Shown here one piece after another: positions 1-8,037 of a DNA stretch of 49,291 nt. The notes beneath the pieces were generated by a model, which was not told where the DNA came from, did no database searches, and was given only the letters and a program-made list of their open reading frames with translations. The DNA is taken from NCBI RefSeq assembly GCF_001270065.2, contig NZ_LFYT02000031.1, positions 1 to 49,291 of the forward strand. The letters run 5' to 3'. Positions within the stretch are counted from its first letter, which is position 1. Every line of letters begins with the position of its first letter. A program made the translations under genes and the position numbers. This DNA comes from Limnohabitans planktonicus II-D5. GTDB lineage: Bacteria > Pseudomonadota > Gammaproteobacteria > Burkholderiales > Burkholderiaceae_C.

Positions 1-153
1 GCAAAGCGCGAGGATGTTTACGCTGCTGCCCGACAGGCCAATCCGAACCGATGGTCCGCAACTGCACGCAATTGGCACCCGGTCAACGAAGTCCACCTCA
101 ATCCCCATACCCCTAAACCCACGGAGAACAAAAACTTACGAAAACCAGCCTGA
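1..153 (+). pseudogene. C-terminal end of an IS transposase (runs off the left edge)
   Basis: An open frame enters at base 1 and stops at TGA 151-153, giving 50 residues. It contains a VYAAAR segment followed by RWSATARNWHPV and a closing LNPH. This resembles the last residues of integrase-core (IS3-like, DDE) transposases common in Burkholderiales, which end in a Trp-rich RNWxPV..V.LNP segment. The catalytic core is outside the window, so it cannot be said whether the element is intact. No terminal inverted repeat was recognised in bases 154-230, where nothing else is seen. The family assignment is by recall of the tail motif only. Confidence 0.55.
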
Positions 154-230
154 ACCACCAAAATAAATGCGACAACTAGCTTGAAAACGGCCGCCCGCAG
201 GCCACCGTCCCGCACCCCTTTGTCCGCCCG

Positions 231-338
231 GTAGGTCGGCACTCGAAGAGTCCGACGTCGTGTGCAGCGCGCCCACATTGCCTATTCGGGCTTGGGGTGT
301 GTGCGGGCACATGTCGGGGTCTTCGACCACCGACCTAC
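231..338. repeat. REP pair (BIME): ACTC-stem arm and inverted GGTC-stem arm
   Basis: The left arm starts with GTAG at 231, then GTCGG, a bulged C, stem ACTC, loop GAA, GAGT and CCGAC. The right arm is the same design inverted, with stem GGTC/GACC, ending in CTAC at 338. The segment just left of it (from about 198, CCACCGTCCCG) recurs at about 375 before the next REP, so a unit of about 173 bp appears duplicated. Confidence 0.85.
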
Positions 339-406
339 AACATGCCCGCAGTCACCATACCCAGATCTCCGTAGCCCACCGTCCCGTCACCCCGTTGTCA
401 TGCCCC

Positions 407-432
407 GTAGGTCGGCACTCGCAGAGTCCGAC
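407..432. repeat. Solo REP hairpin (ACTC stem, GCA loop)
   Basis: GTAG at 407 is followed by GTCGG, bulged C, ACTC, loop GCA, GAGT and CCGAC. No inverted partner follows: the ferredoxin stop codon lies 14 bases on, on the other strand. The hairpin would sit in the 3' end of that transcript and could protect it or help terminate it. Confidence 0.8.
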
Positions 433-445
433 GTTGGCTGAAGGC

Positions 446-739
446 TCAATCGGCGAAGGGGTCTTTGAGCACCACATCGCTGACCGGATAAGCCACGCAA
501 GGCAGGATGCAGCCTTCGGCTTTTTCTTCGGCGGTAAGGCCCGGCCAGTCCATCTCGTAGCGCACCTGGCCGCTGATCAGCTGGCCGATACAGGTGCGGC
601 AGCTGCCCGAGCGGCAGGAACTGGGCCATTGCAAACCGCCTTGCTCCATCGAGTCGAGTAGAGACTGCTCGCGCCAGGCGTCAAAACTGCCGCCGTCGGG
701 CTCAATGCGGGCGTTGAAAAACGGCAAGTCCTGGTGCAT
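446..739 (-). CDS. Plant-type 2Fe-2S ferredoxin
   Basis: A 97-residue protein with the cysteine pattern C42-x4-C47-x2-C50-x30-C81, the ligand set of the plant-type [2Fe-2S] fold (segment SSCRSGSCRTC, then LPCVAYP). The length is that of a single-domain soluble ferredoxin, so it probably acts as a cytoplasmic one-electron carrier for an oxygenase or reductase not encoded nearby. An additional Cys77 is unlikely to be a ligand. The ATG at 739 lies 2 bases after the stop of the upstream L,D-transpeptidase gene, so the two are probably cotranscribed as the last members of a three-gene operon starting at 3377. The physiological partner is unknown. Confidence 0.85.
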   Translation of the reverse strand: MHQDLPFFNARIEPDGGSFDAWREQSLLDSMEQGGLQWPSSCRSGSCRTCIGQLISGQVRYEMDWPGLTAEEKAEGCILPCVAYPVSDVVLKDPFAD

Positions 740-741
740 GG

Positions 742-2112
742 TCAGGTCGGTCCTTCAAAGATCAGTTTCCAGGCCGCGCCTTCTTTTTGCCAGTAAGTGC
801 GCAGGTATTGGTGGGCCTGCAGGTTCTTCTGGTTGGGGTCTTTCATGGTCACCACCAGCGTGTCCTGCGCATCTTGCCAGCGCAGCACGGACACCAGCTG
901 CAGGGGCTTGTTTTTGTAATGCCCCAGGGACAACTTGACCAATTTGGGCCACCAGTGGTCCAGATCCAATTCTTCGCGCTGAAAGCGGCTGCTGTAGTGC
1001 TGCTTCAAGACTTCGGGGTCGAGGCCGTTGCGCGCTTGCAGCCACTGGTCCAGCGTGGGTTTGAAATCCGCATAAAGGCTGGCCGTGCCACCGGCAGGAG
1101 CCCATTCGAGCTTGTCGGCAATGATCACGGGGGTCATGCGCAGGCCGGGCAAATTCAGCAGCTTTTCCATTTCAGGGTTGGCCAGCACCACGCAACCATC
1201 GGTGGATTCGGGTGCCCGGGTGTATTGCGCGCTGGGTGTGCCGTGCAGCCAGATGCCCGAGCCAGTTTTGTTGCGCATGATGTCGATGGCGCTGGGGTAG
1301 TTCAGCGTCAAGGCACCCACGCCAAACAAATCAGGCAAGGTGGCACCGGGCAGGTTTTTCTGAATGAAGTACACGCCCAGTGGGGTCTTGCCATCGCCCT
1401 CCTTGAGCTTGCCCACCCCGTTGATGCCTACGGAAACATAGGTTTCCTTGAGCAGTTCGAGCCGGGGCTTGCCGTCGTGCCCGGTGCGGTTGGCAAACCA
1501 GTAGAGACGCGAGCGCGAGGCGTCCACGGCGGCCACATAGGCTTGCTGGGGGTCAATATAGGTCAGGGCCGCCGGAATTTGTCCGTGCAGGGTGTGGGCC
1601 TCGGGGGGGCTGAGTCTGCGTTTGGCTTCCAGCACCAATTCTTCGAGGCGTTTGAGGGCTGAAGGGCGGGTCTCTTCATCGATCTCCTCGCCGTGAATGG
1701 GTTGGCGTGAGCTGATGTTGAGCAAGTCCGCATAGAGCAGCTGCCCGAGCTGGAAATTGGGAAACTGCGCGGCCAGGCTGGCTGCCGTGGCCAGGGCCTG
1801 GCTGCGCTCGCCCTGGCCCAATTGGGCGTAGATGCGTCTGACCAGGGTTTCCGGGTCGGGGCTGGCGGCGGCGGGCTGCTCTGGGCCAGGCTCAAATTCA
1901 ATGCGCCAACGCATGGGGCCTGAGGTGGCTTGGGCGTTGGTCAACTCGATGGTGGCGTCAGGACCACCGTGGCGGGCCGCGACCCACCATGCAGCCAGGG
2001 CCAGGGCGCTCACCAGCAAGCTCGGCACAACCCAGCGCAGCAGCTTGGACCAAGCCAAAGCGTATGGCGCGGCACGGCGGCGGCGCTGCTTCAATGCCCT
2101 GAGCCAGCTCAA
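742..2112 (-). CDS. L,D-transpeptidase (YkuD domain) with C-terminal NTF2-like domain
   Basis: 456 residues. A positively charged N-terminus and one membrane segment (about 26-47) point to an inner-membrane anchor with a periplasmic body. The YkuD core carries the conserved KEGDGKTPLG (237-246) and the active-site pair H290 (HGTP) and C307 (STDGCVV). These catalyse cysteine-dependent 3-3 cross-linking of peptidoglycan or attachment of proteins to it. The last ~110 residues form an NTF2/Cds6-like domain of the type often appended to such enzymes. Its start codon overlaps the stop of the upstream TPR gene by 4 bases (ATGA), suggesting translational coupling; both proteins end in the same kind of NTF2-like domain. 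Confidence 0.9.
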   Translation of the reverse strand: MSWLRALKQRRRRAAPYALAWSKLLRWVVPSLLVSALALAAWWVAARHGGPDATIELTNAQATSGPMRWRIEFEPGPEQPAAASPDPETLVRRIYAQLGQGERSQALATAASLAAQFPNFQLGQLLYADLLNISSRQPIHGEEIDEETRPSALKRLEELVLEAKRRLSPPEAHTLHGQIPAALTYIDPQQAYVAAVDASRSRLYWFANRTGHDGKPRLELLKETYVSVGINGVGKLKEGDGKTPLGVYFIQKNLPGATLPDLFGVGALTLNYPSAIDIMRNKTGSGIWLHGTPSAQYTRAPESTDGCVVLANPEMEKLLNLPGLRMTPVIIADKLEWAPAGGTASLYADFKPTLDQWLQARNGLDPEVLKQHYSSRFQREELDLDHWWPKLVKLSLGHYKNKPLQLVSVLRWQDAQDTLVVTMKDPNQKNLQAHQYLRTYWQKEGAAWKLIFEGPT

Positions 2113-3377
2113 TTGATGGTCTCGCGTGCAATCAGCCAGCGTTCACCCTGCTTGACCATCTCCAGCGTTTTGCGGCTGTTGCCCTTGAAGTTGTCTGATT
2201 CGTAAATTTGCTGAAATTGTGCCGTGGCCTTGTTGCCGTCGACGTCAATTTTGAGGTTGTTGGCCACCACAGAAATGCTTTTCTTGGACACGATGCGCAC
2301 CTGACGATCACTTTCCCATTTGGCGCGTGGCTGCCGCTCAGCCCCGGTAAAAGTGCTGGTATAGGCCGCAAAGTAGCGAGGCATGTCTTTTTGGCTCCAG
2401 GCCTTGGCCCAGGCTTGCACGGCAGCGCGGACTTCGGCTTCCTCTGTTTTGGCGGCGGGACTGTTTTTGACCGCCACAGGCACCGCCGCAGCCGGGGTGG
2501 CTTGCGGTGCGGTGGCGGGGGCGGCTTGTTTGGCGGGTGCTGCCACAGCGGAGGGGGCAGCTTTGGGCTGCGCAGGGGCAGCTGTGGATGCCGTGGGGCT
2601 GGGTTTTGCAGGCATCACGCTCGAGGCCTGAGTGGCGACCGGGGCAGTTGCTACCACTGGGGCCACCACCGGAGCCACCCCAGGTGTCTGGGCGGGGGCT
2701 GAGGCGGGTAGGGTGGAGGCAGTCGCTGCTGAAGGGCCAGTTGTCTGTACACCGGGTTTTGTTGGCGATGGCGTCACCGTCGCAGGCAGGCTGCTGGCGC
2801 TGACTGGGCTGCGTTTGTCTGGCCCGATGCTGCCCAGCAAAGTCAGCTGTGGTGCGCTGATTTTGGCCTTGGGGTCGGCTTGCAAGGCCTTGGCATACGA
2901 CTGTTTGGCCAACTGGCTGTGCACATCGGACAGGTTGCGGTGCGCGGCGGCATAGCTGGGGTGCGTTTGCAGGGCTTTTTCGAGGAAATTGCGAGACTCT
3001 TCCAGACGACCTTTGGCGGCAAACAGCACCCCAAGGTTGTTGTAGGCCTCGGACAGCTCAGGATGCGTTTCTGTGATTTTTTTGAAAGTTTCGATCGCTT
3101 TATCGGTTTGACCTTGTTGGGCCTGGATGACCCCTTCCATGAACTGGAACTGAACTTCTTTGGGGTTGGCTTGGCGCTCTTGTTGCACCAGCTTGAGTGC
3201 CTGCTCCAGTTGACCTGACTGAATGGCTTGCTTGATGGATTCCTGGCCCAGGGGCACTGCTTGTACCAGTTGTGCACCCATCAGTCCCAAGCCCAGTGCG
3301 GACCCGTGCACCCAATACTTTGATGGGCGTGGGATGGCAGATCGAAACTGCAAAAAGTGAAAAAACAACATGACCAA
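2109..3377 (-). CDS. Exported TPR protein with Ala/Pro-rich linker and NTF2-like C-terminal domain
   Basis: 422 residues. A hydrophobic N-terminal segment ending near LVQA looks like a signal peptide. Residues about 45-170 hold tetratricopeptide repeats (AYNNLGVLFAAKG and similar), normally a protein-binding scaffold. Residues about 190-310 are a low-complexity Ala/Pro/Thr linker, and the last ~105 residues are an NTF2/Cds6-like domain. It lies directly upstream of, and overlaps by 4 bases, the L,D-transpeptidase gene, so the two probably work together at the cell wall with the TPR part recruiting a partner. The start is uncertain by a few codons because two Met codons lie close together (residues 1 and 3). 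Confidence 0.8.
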   Translation of the reverse strand: MVMLFFHFLQFRSAIPRPSKYWVHGSALGLGLMGAQLVQAVPLGQESIKQAIQSGQLEQALKLVQQERQANPKEVQFQFMEGVIQAQQGQTDKAIETFKKITETHPELSEAYNNLGVLFAAKGRLEESRNFLEKALQTHPSYAAAHRNLSDVHSQLAKQSYAKALQADPKAKISAPQLTLLGSIGPDKRSPVSASSLPATVTPSPTKPGVQTTGPSAATASTLPASAPAQTPGVAPVVAPVVATAPVATQASSVMPAKPSPTASTAAPAQPKAAPSAVAAPAKQAAPATAPQATPAAAVPVAVKNSPAAKTEEAEVRAAVQAWAKAWSQKDMPRYFAAYTSTFTGAERQPRAKWESDRQVRIVSKKSISVVANNLKIDVDGNKATAQFQQIYESDNFKGNSRKTLEMVKQGERWLIARETIN

Positions 3378-3496
3378 GCCAGCGATTTCTTAAACCAGAG
3401 ATTTTAGCCAGTGATGACCTGTTCTGATTTGAATACTTTTGAACAACTTCGGCCTTGCGTCTGTTCTTTTTAGAGAGCTTGGGCGAGGGCAGGCCA

Positions 3497-3775
3497 TCAA
3501 TTTTTCCGAGCCACCCAATAAGTGGCCCCCTGGGGCCCATACCGCTCAGCGTGGGCCACGTTGCGTGCCAGATGAAATGCATCGCCTGGGCGCAAATGCC
3601 GGGTCTGCCCGTCTACCGTCAGCCAAAATTCCCCTTCGGTGACCAAGGCTTGCACATCAAAAGGGTGGGTGTGGGTGTCCAGCCAAGTGTTGGCCTCCCA
3701 GCGGCGCTCCAGCACTTCGTCAAAACCAGAGGCTTTCGCCGTTGAGGAAAAGGTGTCGAAATCGGGTGAGGTCAT
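3497..3775 (-). CDS. Small single-domain cupin protein
   Basis: 92 residues. The cupin motif 1 is seen as DTHTHPFDVQALVTEGEFWL, with the two metal-binding His residues and the later Glu. Motif 2 is RPGDAFHLARNVAHAERYG. The protein is a minimal beta-barrel, probably metal-binding and cytoplasmic; cupins of this size include sensors, isomerases and dioxygenases, and the substrate cannot be read from the sequence. It stands alone between the TPR gene start and the pseudouridine synthase. Confidence 0.75.
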   Translation of the reverse strand: MTSPDFDTFSSTAKASGFDEVLERRWEANTWLDTHTHPFDVQALVTEGEFWLTVDGQTRHLRPGDAFHLARNVAHAERYGPQGATYWVARKN

Positions 3776-3849
3776 GGCCGGATTCTATGCAGCACCCCTG
3801 TGCCTGCATGAAACCCGCGTGACAGCCCCGACTTGGGGTGTTCTGCTTT

Positions 3850-4533
3850 TCAGTGGGCGGGCGCTGCGGACACGAAAGGTGGCTTTGCGGACCAAGCGGT
3901 CGGCAAGCTGAAAGACATGGGGGCGGCGCTAAACGGGTGCGCAAATGCCAATTCTTGCGCATGCAGCAGAAGCCGGGGGCTGAGCGCTTTGATGTCGGGC
4001 GGCGCATAAAGTGAGTCGCCCAGCATGGGGTGGCCAATGCTTTGCAGGTGTACGCGCAGTTGGTGGGTACGGCCCGTCACCGGCTCCAGTTCGACCAGTG
4101 TCGCGGAGGCACTGCTTTGCAAGGCGCGCCAGCGGCTGCGGCTGGGCTTGCCATCGGGGTGGATGATGTGAATGGGGCGGCGCTCCCAGTCGAGCAAGAT
4201 GGGGCCGTCGATCGTGCGCCAGCCGTCTTCGTCCACAGTGGCCGTGGCCTGCGTTTGCAAGGGCTGTCCTGCGACCACCGCGACATAACGTTTTTTGACC
4301 TGCCGTGTCTCGAACAGCCGGCTCAGGCGGCGCTGTGCTTCGATGCCCCGGGCCATCAGCAGCAAGCCTGAGGTGTCCTGGTCCAGGCGGTGCACGATGA
4401 GCGCCTCAGGGTAGATGTCTTGAACGCGTTTGGACAGGCAGTCTTGTTTGTCCGGCCCACGGCCAGGCACTGAGAGCAAGCCGCTGGGTTTTTCAAGCAC
4501 CAGCAGGTGCTCATCGACGTGGATCGGGGTCAT
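3850..4533 (-). CDS. RluA-family RNA pseudouridine synthase
   Basis: 227 residues from the ATG at 4533; a TTG seven codons upstream is possible, but family members begin close to the IHVDEHLLVLEKPSG segment, which favours the ATG. The catalytic motif HRLDQDTSG carries the Asp nucleophile (D51 in this numbering), and GRTHQLRVHLQSIGHPMLGD is the second family signature. The enzyme converts uridine to pseudouridine in rRNA and/or tRNA. The short length without an S4 domain fits RluA (dual 23S rRNA/tRNA) better than RluC or RluD, but the exact target site is inferred. No operon partner is seen. Confidence 0.85.
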   Translation of the reverse strand: MTPIHVDEHLLVLEKPSGLLSVPGRGPDKQDCLSKRVQDIYPEALIVHRLDQDTSGLLLMARGIEAQRRLSRLFETRQVKKRYVAVVAGQPLQTQATATVDEDGWRTIDGPILLDWERRPIHIIHPDGKPSRSRWRALQSSASATLVELEPVTGRTHQLRVHLQSIGHPMLGDSLYAPPDIKALSPRLLLHAQELAFAHPFSAAPMSFSLPTAWSAKPPFVSAAPAH

Positions 4534-4608
4534 GTCAAAAGGATCAGGAAACAACAGGCATGAGCAAGCGACCCACTGAAGGCGGGCGGCCAGACCTTGG
4601 CGGACAAA

Positions 4609-4746
4609 TCAGGAGGGTTTTTTGCCGCGAGGCGCCACAAAAGTGGTCGGGGGCATGGGGCGGTCAGACGTCAAAGTCTTTGGCGGGGTGGTGTCTTTTT
4701 TTGGCTTTTTGGCCATTTTGTTGCTGCGTTGTTCGCCTTTGGCCAT
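4609..4746 (-). CDS. Small lysine-rich protein of 45 residues
   Basis: The frame stays open further upstream, but the ATG at 4746 has a strong ribosome-binding site (GAGGAAG, 6-7 bases before it), and the N-terminus MAKGEQRSNKMAKKPKKD matches the style of a small conserved basic protein seen in many betaproteobacteria. It is rich in Lys, Thr and Pro with no membrane segment or signal peptide. The function is unknown; the charge suggests nucleic-acid or ribosome contact, which is only inference. Confidence 0.65.
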   Translation of the reverse strand: MAKGEQRSNKMAKKPKKDTTPPKTLTSDRPMPPTTFVAPRGKKPS

Positions 4747-4834
4747 GGTGGCTTCCTCGGTGGATATCCCGGTTTGAGATGCTGTCGATGGTACGCCACA
4801 AAGCAAGCGAGTCATTCTTGCCGGGGCAGTATTT

Positions 4835-5058
4835 GTAGGTCGGCGGCCACAGCGCCAACAGGGGTCTGTGCTGTAGCCCACAATGCCAAGCAGAAGTTGA
4901 CGACCTACGGGGCTGTGCCAAATTGGCGTCGTGCCAGGGTCCCCCGTAGGTCGGTGGCTTCAGCCCCGACATGCAGCCTGTGCCACGCCCGCTATGTCGG
5001 ACCTGAAGGCGCCGACCTACGGGGGCGTATTTGGAGGTCGGCGGTCGAAGACCCCGAC
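4835..5058. repeat. REP cluster: degenerate pair, one good pair and one solo arm
   Basis: 4835-4908 is an eroded pair (GTAGGTCGG at the left, CGACCTAC at the right, damaged stems). 4946-5020 is a good pair: left arm stem GGCT/AGCC, right arm ACCT/AGGT type with a G-T wobble. 5032-5058 is a solo arm with stem GGTC/GACC that begins GGAG instead of GTAG. The cluster fills the gap between the small basic protein and the 3' end of the nitroreductase gene. Confidence 0.75.
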
Positions 5059-5094
5059 AAAGGCGTCAGCCCACCGGGTGGGCTGACGGGGCGA

Positions 5095-5730
5095 TCACTT
5101 CACCTCGGTGACGAACTGTTCGACGGGACGGCGTACCTTTTTCAGGCCGACCAACCAGTCGCCTTCGGCGCGGTAGCCCAGTGGCACGATGACCACGCTG
5201 CGCAAGTTGCGGGCAGCCAGGCCCAGGATCTCGTCCACAGCGGCAGGCTCGAAGCCTTCCATGGGCGTGGCGTCGACTTCTTCAAAAGCAGCCGAGATCA
5301 GAGCAGCGCCCAGACCGATGTAGGCCTGACGGGCAGCGTGCTCAAAATTCACCTTGGGGTCGCGGCCGGGGTAATTGGCCAGCAGCATCTTGCGGTAGTT
5401 TTCCCAGCCTTCGTTGGTGCCACCGCGCTCGGCGTTGGTGAAGTCAAAGTAAGTGTTGATGCGCTCGGCGGTGTAGTTGTCCCAAGCGGCAAACACCAGC
5501 AGGTGCGAACCTTCGGTGACCTGGGCCTGGTTGTAGGCCTTGGGCTGGAGCTGGGCGCGCACGGCGGGGTTGCTGACCACGATCACCTCAAACGGCTGCA
5601 GACCGCTCGATGTAGGGGCCAGGCGGGCGGCTTCGACGATGCGGTCTACTTTGTCCTGGGGCACGACCTTGCTGGGGTCCATCTTTTTGCAGGCGTAGCG
5701 CCACTGCATTTTGTTCAGCAATTCGGACAT
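5095..5730 (-). CDS. Nitroreductase-family NAD(P)H-dependent oxidoreductase
   Basis: 211 residues from the ATG at 5730. This start is chosen because a longer frame would run back into the preceding gene, while MSELLNKMQWRYACKKMD is a typical family N-terminus. FMN-contacting features include the WRYACKKMD start, RLAPTSSGLQPFEV and the late RNLRSVVIVPLGY. Family members are homodimeric flavoproteins that reduce nitro compounds, quinones or similar acceptors with NAD(P)H. The gene starts 47 bases after the RluE-like gene ends on the same strand and may be cotranscribed with it. The physiological substrate is unknown. Confidence 0.85.
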   Translation of the reverse strand: MSELLNKMQWRYACKKMDPSKVVPQDKVDRIVEAARLAPTSSGLQPFEVIVVSNPAVRAQLQPKAYNQAQVTEGSHLLVFAAWDNYTAERINTYFDFTNAERGGTNEGWENYRKMLLANYPGRDPKVNFEHAARQAYIGLGAALISAAFEEVDATPMEGFEPAAVDEILGLAARNLRSVVIVPLGYRAEGDWLVGLKKVRRPVEQFVTEVK

Positions 5731-5776
5731 TTTTTCCTTTTTGGGTGGGTGAAAACGGACCATTTTGTCGCAAAGA

Positions 5777-6310
5777 TCAATCCACCGTCTGCCATGTGCC
5801 TGTTGGCAGGTCACGCAGGTGATACGGGCCAATGGCCGTGCGAATCAGGCGCAGCGTGGGCAGGCCCACGGCGGCCGTCATGCGCCGCACCTGGCGGTTG
5901 CGCCCCTCGCGGATGCTCAGTTCTAACCATGATGTGGGGATGTTTTGGCGCTCTCGTATCGGCGGGTTGCGCGGCCAGAGGTCAGCTGGCGGCTCCACGG
6001 CCTGGGCACGCGCGGGCAGGGTGGGGCCGTCATTCAGCGTCACGCCCCGGGCCAGGGCGGTCAGGGCTTTGTCGTCCACCAAGCCTTCGACCTGCACCAG
6101 ATAGGTCTTCTCCATTTTGAAGCGCGGATCGGCAATGCGCGCCTGCAACTGGCCGTCGTCGGTCAGCAGCAGCAAGCCTTCGCTGTCGGCGTCCAGCCGC
6201 CCGGCCACGTACACGCCGGGCAGGTCGATGTGGTCCTTGAGCCCGCGCCAGCGCCCCTCGGGGGTGAACTGGCTGAGCACGCCATAAGGCTTGTTGAAAC
6301 GGATCAGCAT
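5777..6310 (-). CDS. rluE: 23S rRNA pseudouridine synthase, RsuA/RluE type
   Basis: 177 residues from the ATG at 6310, where [17 protein letters not shown] gives a standard RluE-like start. The catalytic motif is [17 protein letters not shown] (Asp nucleophile at D40), and [14 protein letters not shown] is the C-terminal family signature. There is no S4 domain, as in RluE, which modifies U2457 of 23S rRNA in Escherichia coli. Assignment to rluE rather than rluF or rsuA rests on length and the absence of S4 and is moderately sure. Confidence 0.8.
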   Translation of the reverse strand: MLIRFNKPYGVLSQFTPEGRWRGLKDHIDLPGVYVAGRLDADSEGLLLLTDDGQLQARIADPRFKMEKTYLVQVEGLVDDKALTALARGVTLNDGPTLPARAQAVEPPADLWPRNPPIRERQNIPTSWLELSIREGRNRQVRRMTAAVGLPTLRLIRTAIGPYHLRDLPTGTWQTVD

Positions 6311-6546
6311 GAGGAGAGACAGGGGGGCAGCTTGGAGGGCGTGAGCGTAGCAGGTCGTGTGCTCTGAGGTCTGCAGGGTGGCTTCAATTTGCATCTTGTG
6401 GCACAAAGCCCTGCTGGCGATCAGAAGCTGGTTGACCACAATCCTTTCGCTTGCAGGGCAAGCTCCCACAAAATGCGCCCAAGGGGCAACACACTGCTCG
6501 GACTGCATCGGGCCGTAGCCATCATGTGTGGGTTAGCATCCCCCGC

Positions 6547-7275
6547 ATGAGCACCCAATACGAATGCCTGAAAAGCGCCGACCTGTATGCCGAAGCCTTT
6601 GGCATCGCAGCCCCCCTCAACTTGCTGGACAAAGAAGTCTGGCCGCGCAAGCAGGGCTTTTTCATCCGCAAAGCGGTGTTGTCCAGCCCGGTGACTGATG
6701 AGTCGTCGCAGCCCGCCACGCCCGAAGCAGACGCGTCAGCCCCTGCACCCCAAGCAGCGCCGCTGGTCATGGAACTGGCTCAGGGCCAATTTGGCCTGGT
6801 GCCCACTTGGGTGAAGTCGACTTCGGACGCCAAACTGCGCTCCACCAAGTTGGCGGTCACTCGCTACGAAACCATGAGCACCTCCACCAACACCCGTGAC
6901 ACATGGCTCAGCGGCCAGCGCTGCATCATCCCCATGCAGGCGTTTTTGGAAGACGACTGGCGCAGCGGCAAAGCCGTGCCCACCCGTATCGCCCGGGTGG
7001 ACGGCAAACCCATGGGCGTGGCCGGCTTGTGGGAACACTGGGCCAAAGACGGCGAAACCATCACCAGCTTCACCATGCTCACGGTGAACGCCAACAGCCA
7101 TGCGCTCATGAACCGTTACCAGCAAAACGGCAACGAAAAACGCATGCCCGCCATCCTGAACGAAGGCAGCTGGGCCGCCTGGCTCAGCGCGCCAGTCGAC
7201 AAGGCGCGCGAGTTCATGCGTGCCTATCCTGCCCACTTGTTGCTGGCCAATCCGGTGCAGAAAAGTAAAACTTAA
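6547..7275 (+). CDS. SRAP (YedK/HMCES-like) protein with degenerate active site
   Basis: 242 residues from the ATG at 6547. The fold is recognisable from FGLVPTW, RCIIPMQAFLED, GLWEHW and EKRMPAIL, which track the SRAP domain that crosslinks to abasic sites in single-stranded DNA. The family needs Cys at position 2, but this protein reads MSTQYE where relatives read MC-[AST]-[NQ]-YE; AGC versus TGC is a one-base difference. Aligned by eye, the active-site Asn (NARxET) is Val in VTRYET and the His before EKRM is Gln, while Glu in AFLED is kept. It is therefore probably not an active DNA-protein crosslinker. A 9-codon frame at 6524-6550 (ATG TGT GGG to TGA) overlaps the start as ATGA and might be a leader; this is weak. 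Confidence 0.75.
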   Translation: MSTQYECLKSADLYAEAFGIAAPLNLLDKEVWPRKQGFFIRKAVLSSPVTDESSQPATPEADASAPAPQAAPLVMELAQGQFGLVPTWVKSTSDAKLRSTKLAVTRYETMSTSTNTRDTWLSGQRCIIPMQAFLEDDWRSGKAVPTRIARVDGKPMGVAGLWEHWAKDGETITSFTMLTVNANSHALMNRYQQNGNEKRMPAILNEGSWAAWLSAPVDKAREFMRAYPAHLLLANPVQKSKT

Positions 7276-7320
7276 GAACTGCCTATTCAATGGGCAATGT
7301 GTCCCAGGGCAAGCGGGATA

Positions 7321-7383
7321 AGGGTTTGCGAGGAAATCCCTGTGCTTGTCCACAGCTTCATGCACAGACGCACGGGACAACTT
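7321..7383. repeat. 63-bp intergenic repeat, copy 1
   Basis: Begins AGGGTTTGCG and ends GGGACAACTT, with a core of CTTGTCCACAGCTTCATG. The second copy, at 8598-8660, has exactly the same length and differs mainly in bases 11-24. TTGTCC near the middle and GGGACAA at the end can pair. It lies 45 bases after the SRAP stop codon. Confidence 0.7.
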
Positions 7384-7408
7384 GCCAAGCGTCAGAGGGC
7401 TCTTTTTG

Positions 7409-7438
7409 TTGATCCGGCCCTGTGAAGTTTTCAATGCT
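7409..7438. repeat. Left terminal inverted repeat-like flank of a REP array
   Basis: TTGATCCGGC followed by CCTGTGAAGTTTTCAATG. The reverse complement of 8001-8028 matches it at about 21 of 28 positions, and similar sequence precedes or follows REP pairs at 24955, 37650-37687, 37925-37951 and (in part) 47550. It may be the end of a larger element that carries REP pairs. Confidence 0.5.
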
Positions 7439-7448
7439 CAATGATGTT

Positions 7449-7982
7449 GCAGGTCGGCGGCTTCAGCCCCGACATGGATCAGCGCCGAAGCGGGCTGTGT
7501 CGGACTCTGCGAGTGCCAACCTGCGATGGCCGTGTATTTGTAGGTTGGCGGCTTCAGCCCCGACAGGTATCGGTGCCAAAGCAGTCAGTGTCGGACTCTG
7601 CGAGTACCGACCTACAAGGGCCGTGTATTTGTAGGTCGGCGGTCGAAGACTCCGACAGGTATCGCTGCCGAAGCAGGCAGTGTCGGACTCTGCGAGTGCC
7701 AACCTGCGAGGGTCGTGTATTTGTAGGTCGGCGGTCGAAGACCCCGACGTGGATCGACGCCGAAGCAGGCAGTGTCGGACTCTGCGAGTACCGACCTACA
7801 AGGGCCGTGTATTTGTAGGTCGGCGGTCGAAGACTCCGACAGGTATCGGTGCCGAAGCAGGCAGTGTCGGACTCTGCGAGTACCGACCTACGAGGGGTGT
7901 GTATTCGTAGGTCGGCGGCTTCAGCCCCGACATGGATCGGTGCCGAAGCAGGCAGTGTCGGACTCTGCGAGTGCTGACCTGC
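7449..7982. repeat. Array of six REP pairs, period about 91-92 bp
   Basis: Pairs start near 7449, 7540, 7631, 7723, 7815 and 7907. Left arms carry stems GGCT/AGCC or GGTC/GACC (two have GACT, a G-T wobble); every right arm carries ACTC/GAGT with loop TGC. Spacers keep a core like GCCGAAGC. The connector GGCCGTGTATTT is shared by most units, so the array probably grew by local tandem duplication. Bases 7276-8037 contain no credible gene. Confidence 0.9.
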
Positions 7983-8000
7983 GAGATGACATGTGTCACG

Positions 8001-8028
8001 CATTTCAAATTTCAGCGTGCCTGATCAA
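8001..8028. repeat. Right terminal inverted repeat-like flank of the REP array
   Basis: CATTTCAAATTTCAGCGTGC then CTGATCAA, an imperfect inverted copy of 7409-7436. Near-identical sequence, together with GAGATGACAT just before it, recurs at 37643-37687. Confidence 0.5.
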
Positions 8029-8037
8029 GAGGGCCTC

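Noticed and set aside
4597..6120. Frame of about 500 codons on the plus strand over the nitroreductase and RluE genes
   Set aside because: It is antisense to two clear conserved genes and crosses REP repeats.
6524..6550. Nine-codon leader peptide starting Met-Cys-Gly before the SRAP gene
   Set aside because: Its Met-Cys-Gly resembles SRAP starts, but the frame stops after eight residues and no ribosome-binding site stands out; kept only as a remark.
7449..7982. CRISPR array
   Set aside because: Units are inverted hairpin pairs with conserved spacers and connectors; CRISPR spacers would be unique, and no cas gene is present.
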